The position numbers and the translations under genes were made by a program. Of a stretch of DNA of 7,156 bases, positions 1-5,609 are shown in pieces; the stretch's first letter is position 1; each line of letters begins with the position of its first letter. The notes under the pieces are model-generated. The model worked only from the letters and a program-made list of their open reading frames with translations. It was not told the origin of the DNA and searched no databases. This DNA comes from Methanosarcinales archaeon. GTDB taxonomy: Archaea; Halobacteriota; Methanosarcinia; Methanosarcinales; Methanocomedenaceae. The DNA lies in the NCBI GenBank assembly GCA_023136155.1, contig JAGLRT010000130.1, positions 1 through 7,156 of the forward strand, in the 5' to 3' direction.

Positions 1-180
1 ATGGAATGGGGCACCCGGACTGCTATTGATACGTACCGGAAGCTGCACAACCGGGTGCCGGATGTGGTGTATGACCTGGGTGCGGTAGGGAAGGAGCCTA
101 TGATTCGGCTGCTGGCACACAGGGCTGTGGATGCGACTGGGCTTGGTGTGGAGATTGCGAGGAAGTTGGGTGAGGAGTGA
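1..180 (+). CDS. C-terminal fragment, ThiN-type thiamine-phosphate synthase domain (partial)
   Basis: The frame is open from base 1 to the TGA at 178-180 and encodes 59 residues; the 5' part of the gene lies outside the window. The ATG at base 1 is probably an internal methionine, because no upstream sequence is visible and the family domain is much longer. The tail contains VPDVVYDLGAVGKEPMIR followed by a short helix. From memory this resembles the conserved end of ThiN domains (PDVIYD, then GKEPMIRV). ThiN condenses hydroxymethylpyrimidine diphosphate with thiazole phosphate to make thiamine phosphate. In archaea it occurs fused to ThiD, or to an HTH domain in regulators, and the visible part cannot tell these apart. 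The fragment is about 59% GC with many GTG, GGG and AGG codons, richer than the genes that follow. The family call rests on this short motif only. Confidence 0.65.
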   Translation: MEWGTRTAIDTYRKLHNRVPDVVYDLGAVGKEPMIRLLAHRAVDATGLGVEIARKLGEE

Positions 181-194
181 GAAGGGAAAGAGGA

Positions 195-236
195 ATATTT
201 TCACTGCACTTTTACCTCACATTTATTTTTCAATCC
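195..236 (+). terminator. T-rich tract after the ThiN-type gene
   Basis: Starting about 15 bases after the stop codon there are several short T runs, TATTTTC, CTTTTAC and TTATTTTTC, with no strong hairpin. Archaeal termination typically uses such oligo-T tracts, so transcription of the upstream gene probably ends here. GAAGGG at 181-186 and CCCTTC at 235-240 are complementary but about 50 bases apart, so I do not treat them as a classical terminator stem. Confidence 0.35.
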
Positions 237-421
237 CTTCATTTCAGACAAATCTATCACGTATATATCGCGATCAACTCTATTTTTTGAGCTCCATGAA
301 GACATTTTATGTATCCACTTAAAAAATCAGGGTAAAATGAATATTTGGATAATCTAAATCAAGTGCCTAAGCAGGTTTTCTATTTCAAAAAGGAGTCAGT
401 TACCCTTAGATTTGAAGCGGA

Positions 422-441
422 TACATATAATGCTATATATT
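422..441 (+). promoter_or_regulatory. TATA-like region upstream of the small ORF and gpmI
   Basis: ACATATAAT at 424-431 and GCTATATATT at 432-441 are TATA-like. A start about 26 bases downstream of either would fall near 452-461, just before the small ORF at 470, and could also serve gpmI at 613. The surrounding DNA is very AT-rich, so chance matches are likely. Other weak candidates are the TATATA at 262-267 and TAATAAAT at 583-590; the latter would place a start right at the gpmI ATG. Confidence 0.3.
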
Positions 442-469
442 ATTATTAACAGATAGAAAGGTGTAATAT

Positions 470-580
470 ATGTTTAATTATGCTTCTGCAATCGTGTTTG
501 CAATTGTAAGTATTGTTACATTGAATGAACTTGTCGGAAATGAAGCTCCCCACAGCATGGCTGTGGAGTATAACGATTAA
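470..580 (+). CDS. Possible 36-residue small protein, function unknown
   Basis: An ATG at 470 opens 36 codons ending in TAA at 578-580. It is preceded by AAGGTG (AGGTG at 459-463) with a 6-base gap, a good archaeal ribosome binding site and better spaced than that of gpmI. Residues 5-18 form a short hydrophobic stretch (ASAIVFAIVSIVTL), too short for a confident membrane span, and the tail GNEAPHSMAVEYND is polar. I recognise no family. The last third of the frame is also the hairpin at 546-568. Three readings are possible: a real small protein, a leader peptide upstream of gpmI, or a relic of a transposon tnpB tail, since many TnpB proteins end in an NQEA-like string encoded across such a hairpin. 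The 32-base gap to gpmI would allow co-transcription. Confidence 0.35.
   Translation: MFNYASAIVFAIVSIVTLNELVGNEAPHSMAVEYND
546..568 (+). repeat. Hairpin, 7-bp perfect stem with 3-base loop
   Basis: CCACAGC at 550-556 and GCTGTGG at 560-566 are exact complements around the loop ATG, and two further pairs can form if two C residues bulge. No T run follows, so it is not an obvious terminator. Its form, GAAGC plus a C-rich arm, then a G-rich arm plus GTAT, resembles right-end hairpins of IS200/IS605-type elements. That likeness is from memory and weak. In a transcript it would sit about 45 bases before the gpmI start. Confidence 0.5.
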
Positions 581-612
581 GATAATAAATAGCGATTGAG
601 GGTTATAATATA

Positions 613-2166
613 ATGGCAATCCCAAAACCACTTGTTCTGCTCATTCTTGATGGTTGGGGAATCAATCAACAAGTTGACGGAAATGCCGTGCTCATGGCAA
701 ATACACCTGTCATTGACAGGTTGTTGAGCAATTATCCCAATACTACCCTGGAAGCTTCGGGTGAATCAGTAGGTTTGCCCGATGGCCTTATGGGGAACAG
801 TGAAGTTGGACACCTGAACCTGGGTTCGGGCCGTGTGGTCTACCAGGATATCACACGAATAAACAAATCGATTAAGGATGGGGATTTATTTTCAAATGAA
901 AAATTATCCAGTGCCCTGGCGCATGTTCTGAAGAACGGTTCTTCACTTCACATGATGGGGCTGCTGTCTGATGGAGGTGTACATAGCCATATAGACCACC
1001 TATTCTCACTACTGGAGATGGCAAACAAAGCAGGGCTGGATAGAGTTTTCGTCCATGCTTTCCTGGATGGCAGGGATGTGCCGCCCCGGTCCGCACTGCA
1101 GTATATCACGCAAACCGAAAAACGGATGCAAGAACTTGGTGTTGGAAAGATAGCCACAGTCAGCGGTCGGTATTACAGCATGGACCGGGACAAAAGATGG
1201 GAAAGGGTCTGCCTGGCATATGATGCATTGACAATGGGTGAAGGAGAGACAGCCCCCAGTGCAGAAAAGGCTGTAATGTCTGCTTATGAAAGGGGAGAGA
1301 ACGATGAGTTCGTTAAACCCACTGTGGTTTTATCGGGCAAAAGGGCGACTGCAACCATTCATGATGGCGATGCCGTAATATTCTTCAATTTCAGATCTGA
1401 CAGGGCAAGAGAACTTACTGGCGCCCTGACACTCAATGACTTTACAGGATTTCACCGAAAACAGGCTCCAGACATACATTTTGTTTGCATGACACGATAT
1501 GATGAAACCTTTGACGTACCCATTGCATTCCCACACGAGCATATTGATAATACATTATCCGAATACCTGAGCAATTGCAATAAAAGACAGCTTCATATTG
1601 CTGAGACTGAAAAATATGCGCACGTGACTTTTTTCTTTAATGGAGGTTTAGAGGAACCATATAAAGGAGAAGACCGATTGCTTATCCCTTCACCCAAAAT
1701 CCCCACCTATGACCTGCAACCTGAGATGAGTGCTTATGAAGTGACCAATGCGCTACTGGACAGGATAGAATTCGGGAACTACGATGTCATTATTGCTAAT
1801 TTTGCTAATCTGGATATGGTGGGACATACCGGTATGCTGGATGCTACAATGAATGCTGCGAAAGTAGTGGATGAATGTCTGGGCAAGATGCTCGATGTAA
1901 TATTGTCCCATGGCGGTGCGGCACTTGTCACATCTGACCACGGCAATAGCGAGCAAATGGTATATTACGATGATGAAAGCCCGCATACAGCTCATACCAC
2001 CAACCGAGTCCCATTGATTTTTTTCTCAGAAATAGAGGATATTGAGATACATGAGGGCATATTGGCTGACATTGCTCCCACCATGCTTAAACTGCTGGGC
2101 TTGGATATTCCACCTCAGATGACAGGGCATTCCCTATTTTGTCGTAAGGTGCGTGATAAACTTTGA
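613..2166 (+). CDS. gpmI: 2,3-bisphosphoglycerate-independent phosphoglycerate mutase
   Basis: This cytoplasmic enzyme interconverts 3-phosphoglycerate and 2-phosphoglycerate in glycolysis and gluconeogenesis through a phosphoserine intermediate. The 517 residues match the usual 510-515 of the bacterial-type family and the gene is intact. The N-terminal metal site is LLILDGWG (Asp13), and the catalytic serine is Ser63 in MGNSEVGH. The substrate-binding inserted domain carries HAFLDGRDVPP, GRYYSMDRDKRW and FFNFRSDRAREL. The C-terminal metal ligands are Asp401 and His405 in NLDMVGHTG, Asp442-His443 in TSDHGN, and a histidine in HTAHTTN (probably His461). It belongs to the alkaline phosphatase superfamily and needs divalent metal such as Mn2+. 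A weak GAGGG lies at 598-602, ten bases before the ATG. trmI overlaps its stop. Many archaea instead use the distinct archaeal aPGAM; the length and motifs here are of the bacterial type. Confidence 0.97.
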   Translation: MAIPKPLVLLILDGWGINQQVDGNAVLMANTPVIDRLLSNYPNTTLEASGESVGLPDGLMGNSEVGHLNLGSGRVVYQDITRINKSIKDGDLFSNEKLSSALAHVLKNGSSLHMMGLLSDGGVHSHIDHLFSLLEMANKAGLDRVFVHAFLDGRDVPPRSALQYITQTEKRMQELGVGKIATVSGRYYSMDRDKRWERVCLAYDALTMGEGETAPSAEKAVMSAYERGENDEFVKPTVVLSGKRATATIHDGDAVIFFNFRSDRARELTGALTLNDFTGFHRKQAPDIHFVCMTRYDETFDVPIAFPHEHIDNTLSEYLSNCNKRQLHIAETEKYAHVTFFFNGGLEEPYKGEDRLLIPSPKIPTYDLQPEMSAYEVTNALLDRIEFGNYDVIIANFANLDMVGHTGMLDATMNAAKVVDECLGKMLDVILSHGGAALVTSDHGNSEQMVYYDDESPHTAHTTNRVPLIFFSEIEDIEIHEGILADIAPTMLKLLGLDIPPQMTGHSLFCRKVRDKL

Positions 2167-2906
2167 AACCGGGTGAAACTGTTTTATTAAAGGGAGATCG
2201 GAAGAGATTTATTGTCAATGCAGAGGAAAAAGACCTGCATACTGATGTAGGTGTTTTCAAATTGGGTCAGCTGTTGGACATGGAGTACAATGACATCATT
2301 GCATCCCACCTGGGATTTGAAATGCAGGTATATCGCTTAAGGGCAGCAGACCTTTTCAATTTCCTGAAAAGAACCGGGGCACCCATAAGTCCAAAGGATA
2401 TCGGGATGATAATGGGCCATACTGGTCTTAATAAGGAGGACATAGTACTCGATGCTGGTACTGGTTCAGGTATTCTTGCCATTTATCTGGGGCTTGTTGC
2501 CAGAAGGGTGGTAACTTATGAGGTCAGGGAGGATTTTGCAGAAATAGCAAGGTCAAACATAGCAATTGCCAGTCTTACGAATGTGGAATTCAGGTCAGGA
2601 GATCTGGTGAAAGAAATACGTTCACTGGATGAGATATTTGACGTGGTAACACTGGATATGCAGGCAGCAGATAAGGTTGTGCCAGACGTCCTTAAAGTCT
2701 TGAAACGGGGTGGATATCTTGTGGTTTTCTCACCGTTTTTTGAGCAGGCCAAGGAAGTGCGCATGGCTATCAATATAGAAAAATTTGAAGAGGTGGTCAC
2801 TCTTGAGTGTACACAAAGAGAAATCTCTTTTAGTGAAAGGGGAACACGGCCATCCACCAGCAAAGTAGGGCACACTGGTTTTATCACATTTGCCAGGGCG
2901 ATTTAA
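2163..2906 (+). CDS. trmI: tRNA (adenine-57/58-N1)-methyltransferase, archaeal TrmI
   Basis: TrmI is a SAM-dependent enzyme, a tetramer in characterised members, that makes m1A in the T loop of tRNA. Archaeal members modify both A57 and A58, the m1A57 being a precursor of 1-methylinosine. The 247 residues match the family (about 250). The N-terminal small domain is typical, with ELHTD-like DLHTDVG at 24-30. The Rossmann fold starts at motif I, VLDAGTGSG (95-103), with acidic Glu120 in YEVRE expected to bind the ribose of SAM. The active-site aspartate is likely Asp165 in VTLDM, and the C-terminal RPSTSKVGHTGFI signature is present. No upstream ATG or GTG in frame fits; the start is TTG at 2163, sharing TTGA with the gpmI stop. 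AGGTG at 2147-2151 inside gpmI lies 11 bases upstream. The overlap points to translational coupling with gpmI, although the functions are unrelated. Confidence 0.95.
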   Translation: MKPGETVLLKGDRKRFIVNAEEKDLHTDVGVFKLGQLLDMEYNDIIASHLGFEMQVYRLRAADLFNFLKRTGAPISPKDIGMIMGHTGLNKEDIVLDAGTGSGILAIYLGLVARRVVTYEVREDFAEIARSNIAIASLTNVEFRSGDLVKEIRSLDEIFDVVTLDMQAADKVVPDVLKVLKRGGYLVVFSPFFEQAKEVRMAINIEKFEEVVTLECTQREISFSERGTRPSTSKVGHTGFITFARAI

Positions 2907-2914
2907 GTTTGTCA

Positions 2915-2955
2915 GTTATTTAATGTTTCAATCCATTTTTTGTTCAACTTTTAGT
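2915..2955 (+). terminator. Oligo-T terminator of gpmI-trmI
   Basis: Within 50 bases of the trmI stop there is a run of six T (2936-2941) followed by CTTTTAG, with no stable hairpin. This fits the oligo-T termination signals of archaea. Confidence 0.5.
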
Positions 2956-2993
2956 TCTCCATTGATTACCAGTTTTGTTATCTGATTGTTTAC

Positions 2994-3006
2994 CGAAAAA
3001 TATATT
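2994..3006 (+). promoter_or_regulatory. BRE/TATA promoter candidate for a plus-strand RNA
   Basis: CGAAAA followed by ATATATT is a good match to an archaeal BRE plus TATA box and lies in a gap that needs no promoter for either flanking gene. Transcription would start about 25 bases downstream, near 3025-3032, just before the structured region. A weaker TATA-like site (AATAATAAAA read on the minus strand, near 3321-3332) could drive the other strand, so the direction is not certain. Confidence 0.45.
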
Positions 3007-3027
3007 GGAGTGTAAAACAACATAAGT

Positions 3028-3333
3028 ATTACTTCATAATTAAGCTGTCAGTAAAATAACTGGCAAAACTGAAGTGCATGCTACATGGGCTAGCGATGAA
3101 GGAGTGAAAGGCGAAGATTGCCATCCACACCTTGGAGCTATCTGACTATGTTGTGAAAGGCTCAAGACAGAACATAGTTTTGAAGGTCAGACCTCCACCT
3201 TCATTTCAAGAACGTTGGTGCATAGGTACGATGTGCGTATGTGCACAAGAGTGGGTGAATGCAAGCGTAAGTCCCTAAATGGGGAGCCCTCCTGATAAGG
3301 GAGGGTCAGCCCATAATTCATTTTATTATTTTC
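3028..3333 (+). ncRNA. Candidate structured non-coding RNA, family unknown
   Basis: This 300-base stretch between convergent genes holds many exact complementary segments in nested order. GTCAGT (3047-3052) pairs with ACTGGC (3059-3064), with one G-T pair. ATGAAGG (3096-3102) pairs with CCTTCAT (3198-3204) and encloses GGAG/CTCC (3134-3137 with 3193-3196), CTGAC/GTCAG (3142-3146 with 3186-3190) and TATGTT/AACATA (3147-3152 with 3171-3176), plus a small GGC/GCC hairpin at 3110-3122. A second hairpin has GTGCA/TGCAC (3218-3222 with 3242-3246) and inner TACG/CGTA. It ends in the strong hairpin at 3287-3305 and a T-rich tail. There is a promoter match in front, and no frame of useful length. It lacks the conserved elements I know for RNase P RNA, SRP RNA, tRNA or group II intron domain V. 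It could be an sRNA or an omega-RNA-like transposon relic. The start is estimated from the TATA box. Confidence 0.45.
3281..3333 (+). terminator. GC-rich hairpin followed by T-rich tract
   Basis: CCCTCC (3287-3292) and GGAGGG (3300-3305) form a 6-bp GC stem with a 7-base loop. GGG at 3281-3283 can extend it with CCC at 3310-3312. It is followed by TTCATTTTATTATTTTC, so it probably ends a plus-strand transcript. Read on the minus strand, it lies just past the tmk stop and could also slow polymerase there, though no T run follows on that strand. The shape GGAGCCC, loop, GGGAGGGTCAG resembles IS200/IS605 right ends. Confidence 0.5.
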
Positions 3334-3342
3334 AGTCCTTTA

Positions 3343-3948
3343 TTAAGCCATGTTATCTTTCACTGCTTTGAACACGGCTTGTTCGACTTTACTATATGGC
3401 TGTTCTGCATCAACAACAATGAAACGCTCTGGCTGCATATCCACCAGTTTAAGGTAATTTGAGCGCACCAATTCAAGAAAACTAATCTTCTCGTACTTTG
3501 TCAGATAGTCACGAGTCACCACCCTTGAAACTGCAATTTCCGGGCTGACATCAAAAAGGATGGTAAGGTCCGGGACAACGGTCCAGCCCTTATGGAGATC
3601 CATCACCCATTCAAGTGGTTGTTCAATGATTCCCTTTAAAGTCGCACCCTGGTATGCATATCTGCTGTCAGAATACCTGTCAGATATCAAGGTTTTATTA
3701 CCCGCAATGCCAGGCCTTATTGTTTTGCTCAGGTGGTTTGCATGGTCTGCAACAAAAAGGAATAATTCTGCCAGGTGGTCGGTTTCTTCATTGATGGCCC
3801 GGTTCACTGCCTCGCCCGTCCATTCCCTGGTAGGCTCCCTGGTAAATATTACGTTAGTTTCTCCCTTGAAATAGTTTTTCAAACTTTTAGTTATCGTGGA
3901 TTTTCCCGAACCATCAATACCTTCAAGTGTTATCAGTTTTCCAGTCAT
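3343..3948 (-). CDS. tmk: Thymidylate (dTMP) kinase
   Basis: Thymidylate kinase phosphorylates dTMP to dTDP with ATP, the committed step towards dTTP for DNA synthesis. The 201 residues are typical. The P-loop is GIDGSGKST (10-18), the substrate-site arginine is in TREPT (Arg37), ADH at 67-69 corresponds to the ADRxxH region, and the DRY motif is at 90-92 followed by SRYAYQGA. PDLTILFDV is the usual strand before the lid (roughly 138-160), which is rather poor in arginine. The P-loop carries no arginine, unlike the human and yeast type. The ATG is 11 bases after the rfcL stop, and the ribosome binding site TGAGG uses the rfcL stop codon itself, 9 bases from the ATG. This implies coupled translation in an rfcL-tmk operon, pairing nucleotide supply with replication. 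Confidence 0.95.
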   Translation of the reverse strand: MTGKLITLEGIDGSGKSTITKSLKNYFKGETNVIFTREPTREWTGEAVNRAINEETDHLAELFLFVADHANHLSKTIRPGIAGNKTLISDRYSDSRYAYQGATLKGIIEQPLEWVMDLHKGWTVVPDLTILFDVSPEIAVSRVVTRDYLTKYEKISFLELVRSNYLKLVDMQPERFIVVDAEQPYSKVEQAVFKAVKDNMA

Positions 3949-3959
3949 CTGCTAAAGCC

Positions 3960-5423
3960 TCAAAAATCAAATAACGAACTCTGGTTTTTTGTGTTTTCTT
4001 CTTTGACAACTTCATCTATGGCCGGCTCATCAACATTACCATCCTTGTCTGCCTCTGAAAAGTCAAGTTCACGTTGCTGTTCATCTACCACTGCTGAATG
4101 GGTGAACCCACCGAACACTTCAATGTCGTGCTTCACTTCCGCCTCAATCAATTGCCGGGCTGATTCATATATGGTCTTAACTTTCTTGGTTGATGCCTTT
4201 GTATCCAGCAAAAACGCAATCTCATCCGGATTCAGGTCAAACTCGGCTGCCGCATCAACTGCATGTTCTTTACTATTCATCACATGCTTGAAGAACCAGA
4301 TAAGGTCTGAGCGGGCATATCTCTTGGACAGATGACATAGTCCGCCTATCTTACCAGCAAGGGAATCCCTGATATTTCGTTTTGCCCTGGTCTGCCCCAG
4401 TTTTTTCCAGAATTGGGGGGCCTGGTATTTGTTATAACCTGAATAGTTTTGAGTCTTAACTGCGGCCACTCCGCCGGTCATGAACAGGCTGGCATACCGC
4501 CACAGCCGGTAATTTTGCCTACGCCTTACCCGCCCCAGGAACATGTCTGCACGCGACAACTGGTTAAACCCGGCATATACATCCCTTTCATCCTTGTATG
4601 CCACTGGAATATTCTCGTCTATCCAGTTGATAAGGTTGTCAGGACTCTCATCCACATGCCACGCAGCTTCCTGCGCAGACCTCATATCAGAAGCCTTGAA
4701 TATCTTATCCATTGCCCTGAAAATTGTTTCCCTGGCATCCCTGGGAGCAGTGACAATATCATCGACTTCCAGTTCATTTTTACCAATAGAAATAGCCTGC
4801 AGGTCATTGATAGCACTTCGCAGATCTCCGCCTGCATTGTCGCTAATTTGCTCTATCACGCCCATGCCGACCACCACCTCTTCTTTCCTGCAGATGGATT
4901 TGAGTACGTTCACAATGGTATTGCTGTTCATTACCCGGAACTGTACCGGTTTACATGCCAGGCGAAGAGCAGAATCCATGTCATAGAACTCGTTGGCTAT
5001 CAGTATGATGGGTTGTTTTGTTTTCCTGACAACATTGATGATGGCCCTGGCACCTCCACGGTCATAGTTTCCGTGCAGGTTATCAGCTTCATCCAGTATG
5101 ACAAGGCGGCGTCCTGAAGTACCATCAAAGGTTCCCATCATACTTGCAGAACCTGCAACTTTCTGGATGATCTTTGCTGTACGCTGGTCACTGGCATTGA
5201 GTTCTATTACATCCCATTCCATCTGGGAAGCCAGTGCAAAGGCTGCAGAAGTCTTGCCAATGCCCGGTTTTCCATGTAGTATCAACGCCCTGTCCTTAGG
5301 GACACCCTTTTCCCAGTCATCTCCCCATTTGAGCAGTTCTTTTACTATACCTGGATGACCTACCACTTCACTAAGGTTTCGGGGCCGGTATTTTTCAGCC
5401 CATTCCAATGACTCTGCACTCAT
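3960..5423 (-). CDS. rfcL: Replication factor C large subunit (clamp loader)
   Basis: RfcL combines with RFC small subunits to load the PCNA sliding clamp at primer ends. The 487 residues fit the archaeal family. The N-terminal WAEKYRP box (8-14) is followed by Walker A GKPGIGKT (51-58), Walker B LVILDEAD (107-114), sensor 1 at Asn144 in LIANE, and sensor 2 GGDLRSAIND with Arg202. The middle third is the collar region with FYDMDSALR and later helices. A charged, acidic linker (about 435-480) ends in QSSLFDF, a PCNA-interacting (PIP) box at the extreme C terminus, as in other archaeal large subunits. There is no intein. The motif set and PIP tail distinguish it from the small subunit. No ribosome binding site precedes the ATG; instead a TATA box is centred 26 bases upstream, suggesting a leaderless mRNA. 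tmk follows in the same operon. Confidence 0.97.
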   Translation of the reverse strand: MSAESLEWAEKYRPRNLSEVVGHPGIVKELLKWGDDWEKGVPKDRALILHGKPGIGKTSAAFALASQMEWDVIELNASDQRTAKIIQKVAGSASMMGTFDGTSGRRLVILDEADNLHGNYDRGGARAIINVVRKTKQPIILIANEFYDMDSALRLACKPVQFRVMNSNTIVNVLKSICRKEEVVVGMGVIEQISDNAGGDLRSAINDLQAISIGKNELEVDDIVTAPRDARETIFRAMDKIFKASDMRSAQEAAWHVDESPDNLINWIDENIPVAYKDERDVYAGFNQLSRADMFLGRVRRRQNYRLWRYASLFMTGGVAAVKTQNYSGYNKYQAPQFWKKLGQTRAKRNIRDSLAGKIGGLCHLSKRYARSDLIWFFKHVMNSKEHAVDAAAEFDLNPDEIAFLLDTKASTKKVKTIYESARQLIEAEVKHDIEVFGGFTHSAVVDEQQRELDFSEADKDGNVDEPAIDEVVKEENTKNQSSLFDF

Positions 5424-5444
5424 CAGGCTTATGTTAACCGCAGG

Positions 5445-5455
5445 TATAAAATAAG
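5445..5455 (-). promoter_or_regulatory. TATA box of the rfcL-tmk operon
   Basis: On the minus strand CTTATTTTATA lies with its centre 26 bases before the A of the rfcL ATG. That is the usual distance from TATA to transcription start in archaea, so the transcript would begin at or within a base or two of the start codon. The absence of a GGAGG-like site upstream supports a leaderless message. Confidence 0.55.
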
Positions 5456-5532
5456 TATTCTTTTTTATCGCTGCTGTCGAAATCTAAGCATAAATCCACA
5501 TAGTTATACATGATCTTATACGTCATCGGTTA

Positions 5533-5546
5533 AGAGAAAAAAATGG
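5533..5546 (-). terminator. Oligo-T terminator after kae1
   Basis: On the minus strand a run of seven T (5543-5537) followed by CTCTT lies about 67 bases after the kae1 stop. No strong hairpin precedes it. It probably ends the kae1 transcript, separating it from the rfcL promoter near 5450. Confidence 0.5.
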
Positions 5547-5609
5547 GATCGAACACGGATTGGACAGTACATGATCTGGCCCCCAATTTCATCCGTAAAT
5601 TGATAGCTT

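Noticed and set aside
131..322. 63-codon plus-strand frame across the ThiN-type stop and the gap
   Set aside because: It begins in another frame of the thiN-like gene and runs into AT-rich non-coding DNA; no ribosome binding site or family likeness.
446..631. 61-codon minus-strand frame in the gap before gpmI
   Set aside because: It overlaps the gpmI start and the small plus-strand ORF, lacks a convincing ribosome binding site, and shows no family likeness.
2516..2887. 123-codon minus-strand frame inside trmI
   Set aside because: It is antisense to a complete TrmI, has serine- and threonine-rich low-information sequence and no start signals.
3092..3145. Possible C/D-box sRNA: GCGATGA as C box and CTGA as D box
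   Set aside because: The C box has a mismatch, no internal D' and C' pair is seen, and no terminal stem joins the boxes; both lie within longer helices of the larger structure.
3233..3312. GTGCG as a possible group II intron 5' end
   Set aside because: No domain V with the AGC/GTT triad and GNRA loop follows, there is no reverse transcriptase frame, and the remaining length is too short.
3775..5117. Long plus-strand frames (186 and 222 codons) opposite rfcL
   Set aside because: They are antisense to the well-supported rfcL and tmk genes, have no family motifs or ribosome binding sites, and read as shadow frames.
5544..5557. GGGATCGAACACGG resembles the reverse complement of a tRNA T arm
   Set aside because: No matching acceptor, anticodon or D arm can be assembled around it on the minus strand.
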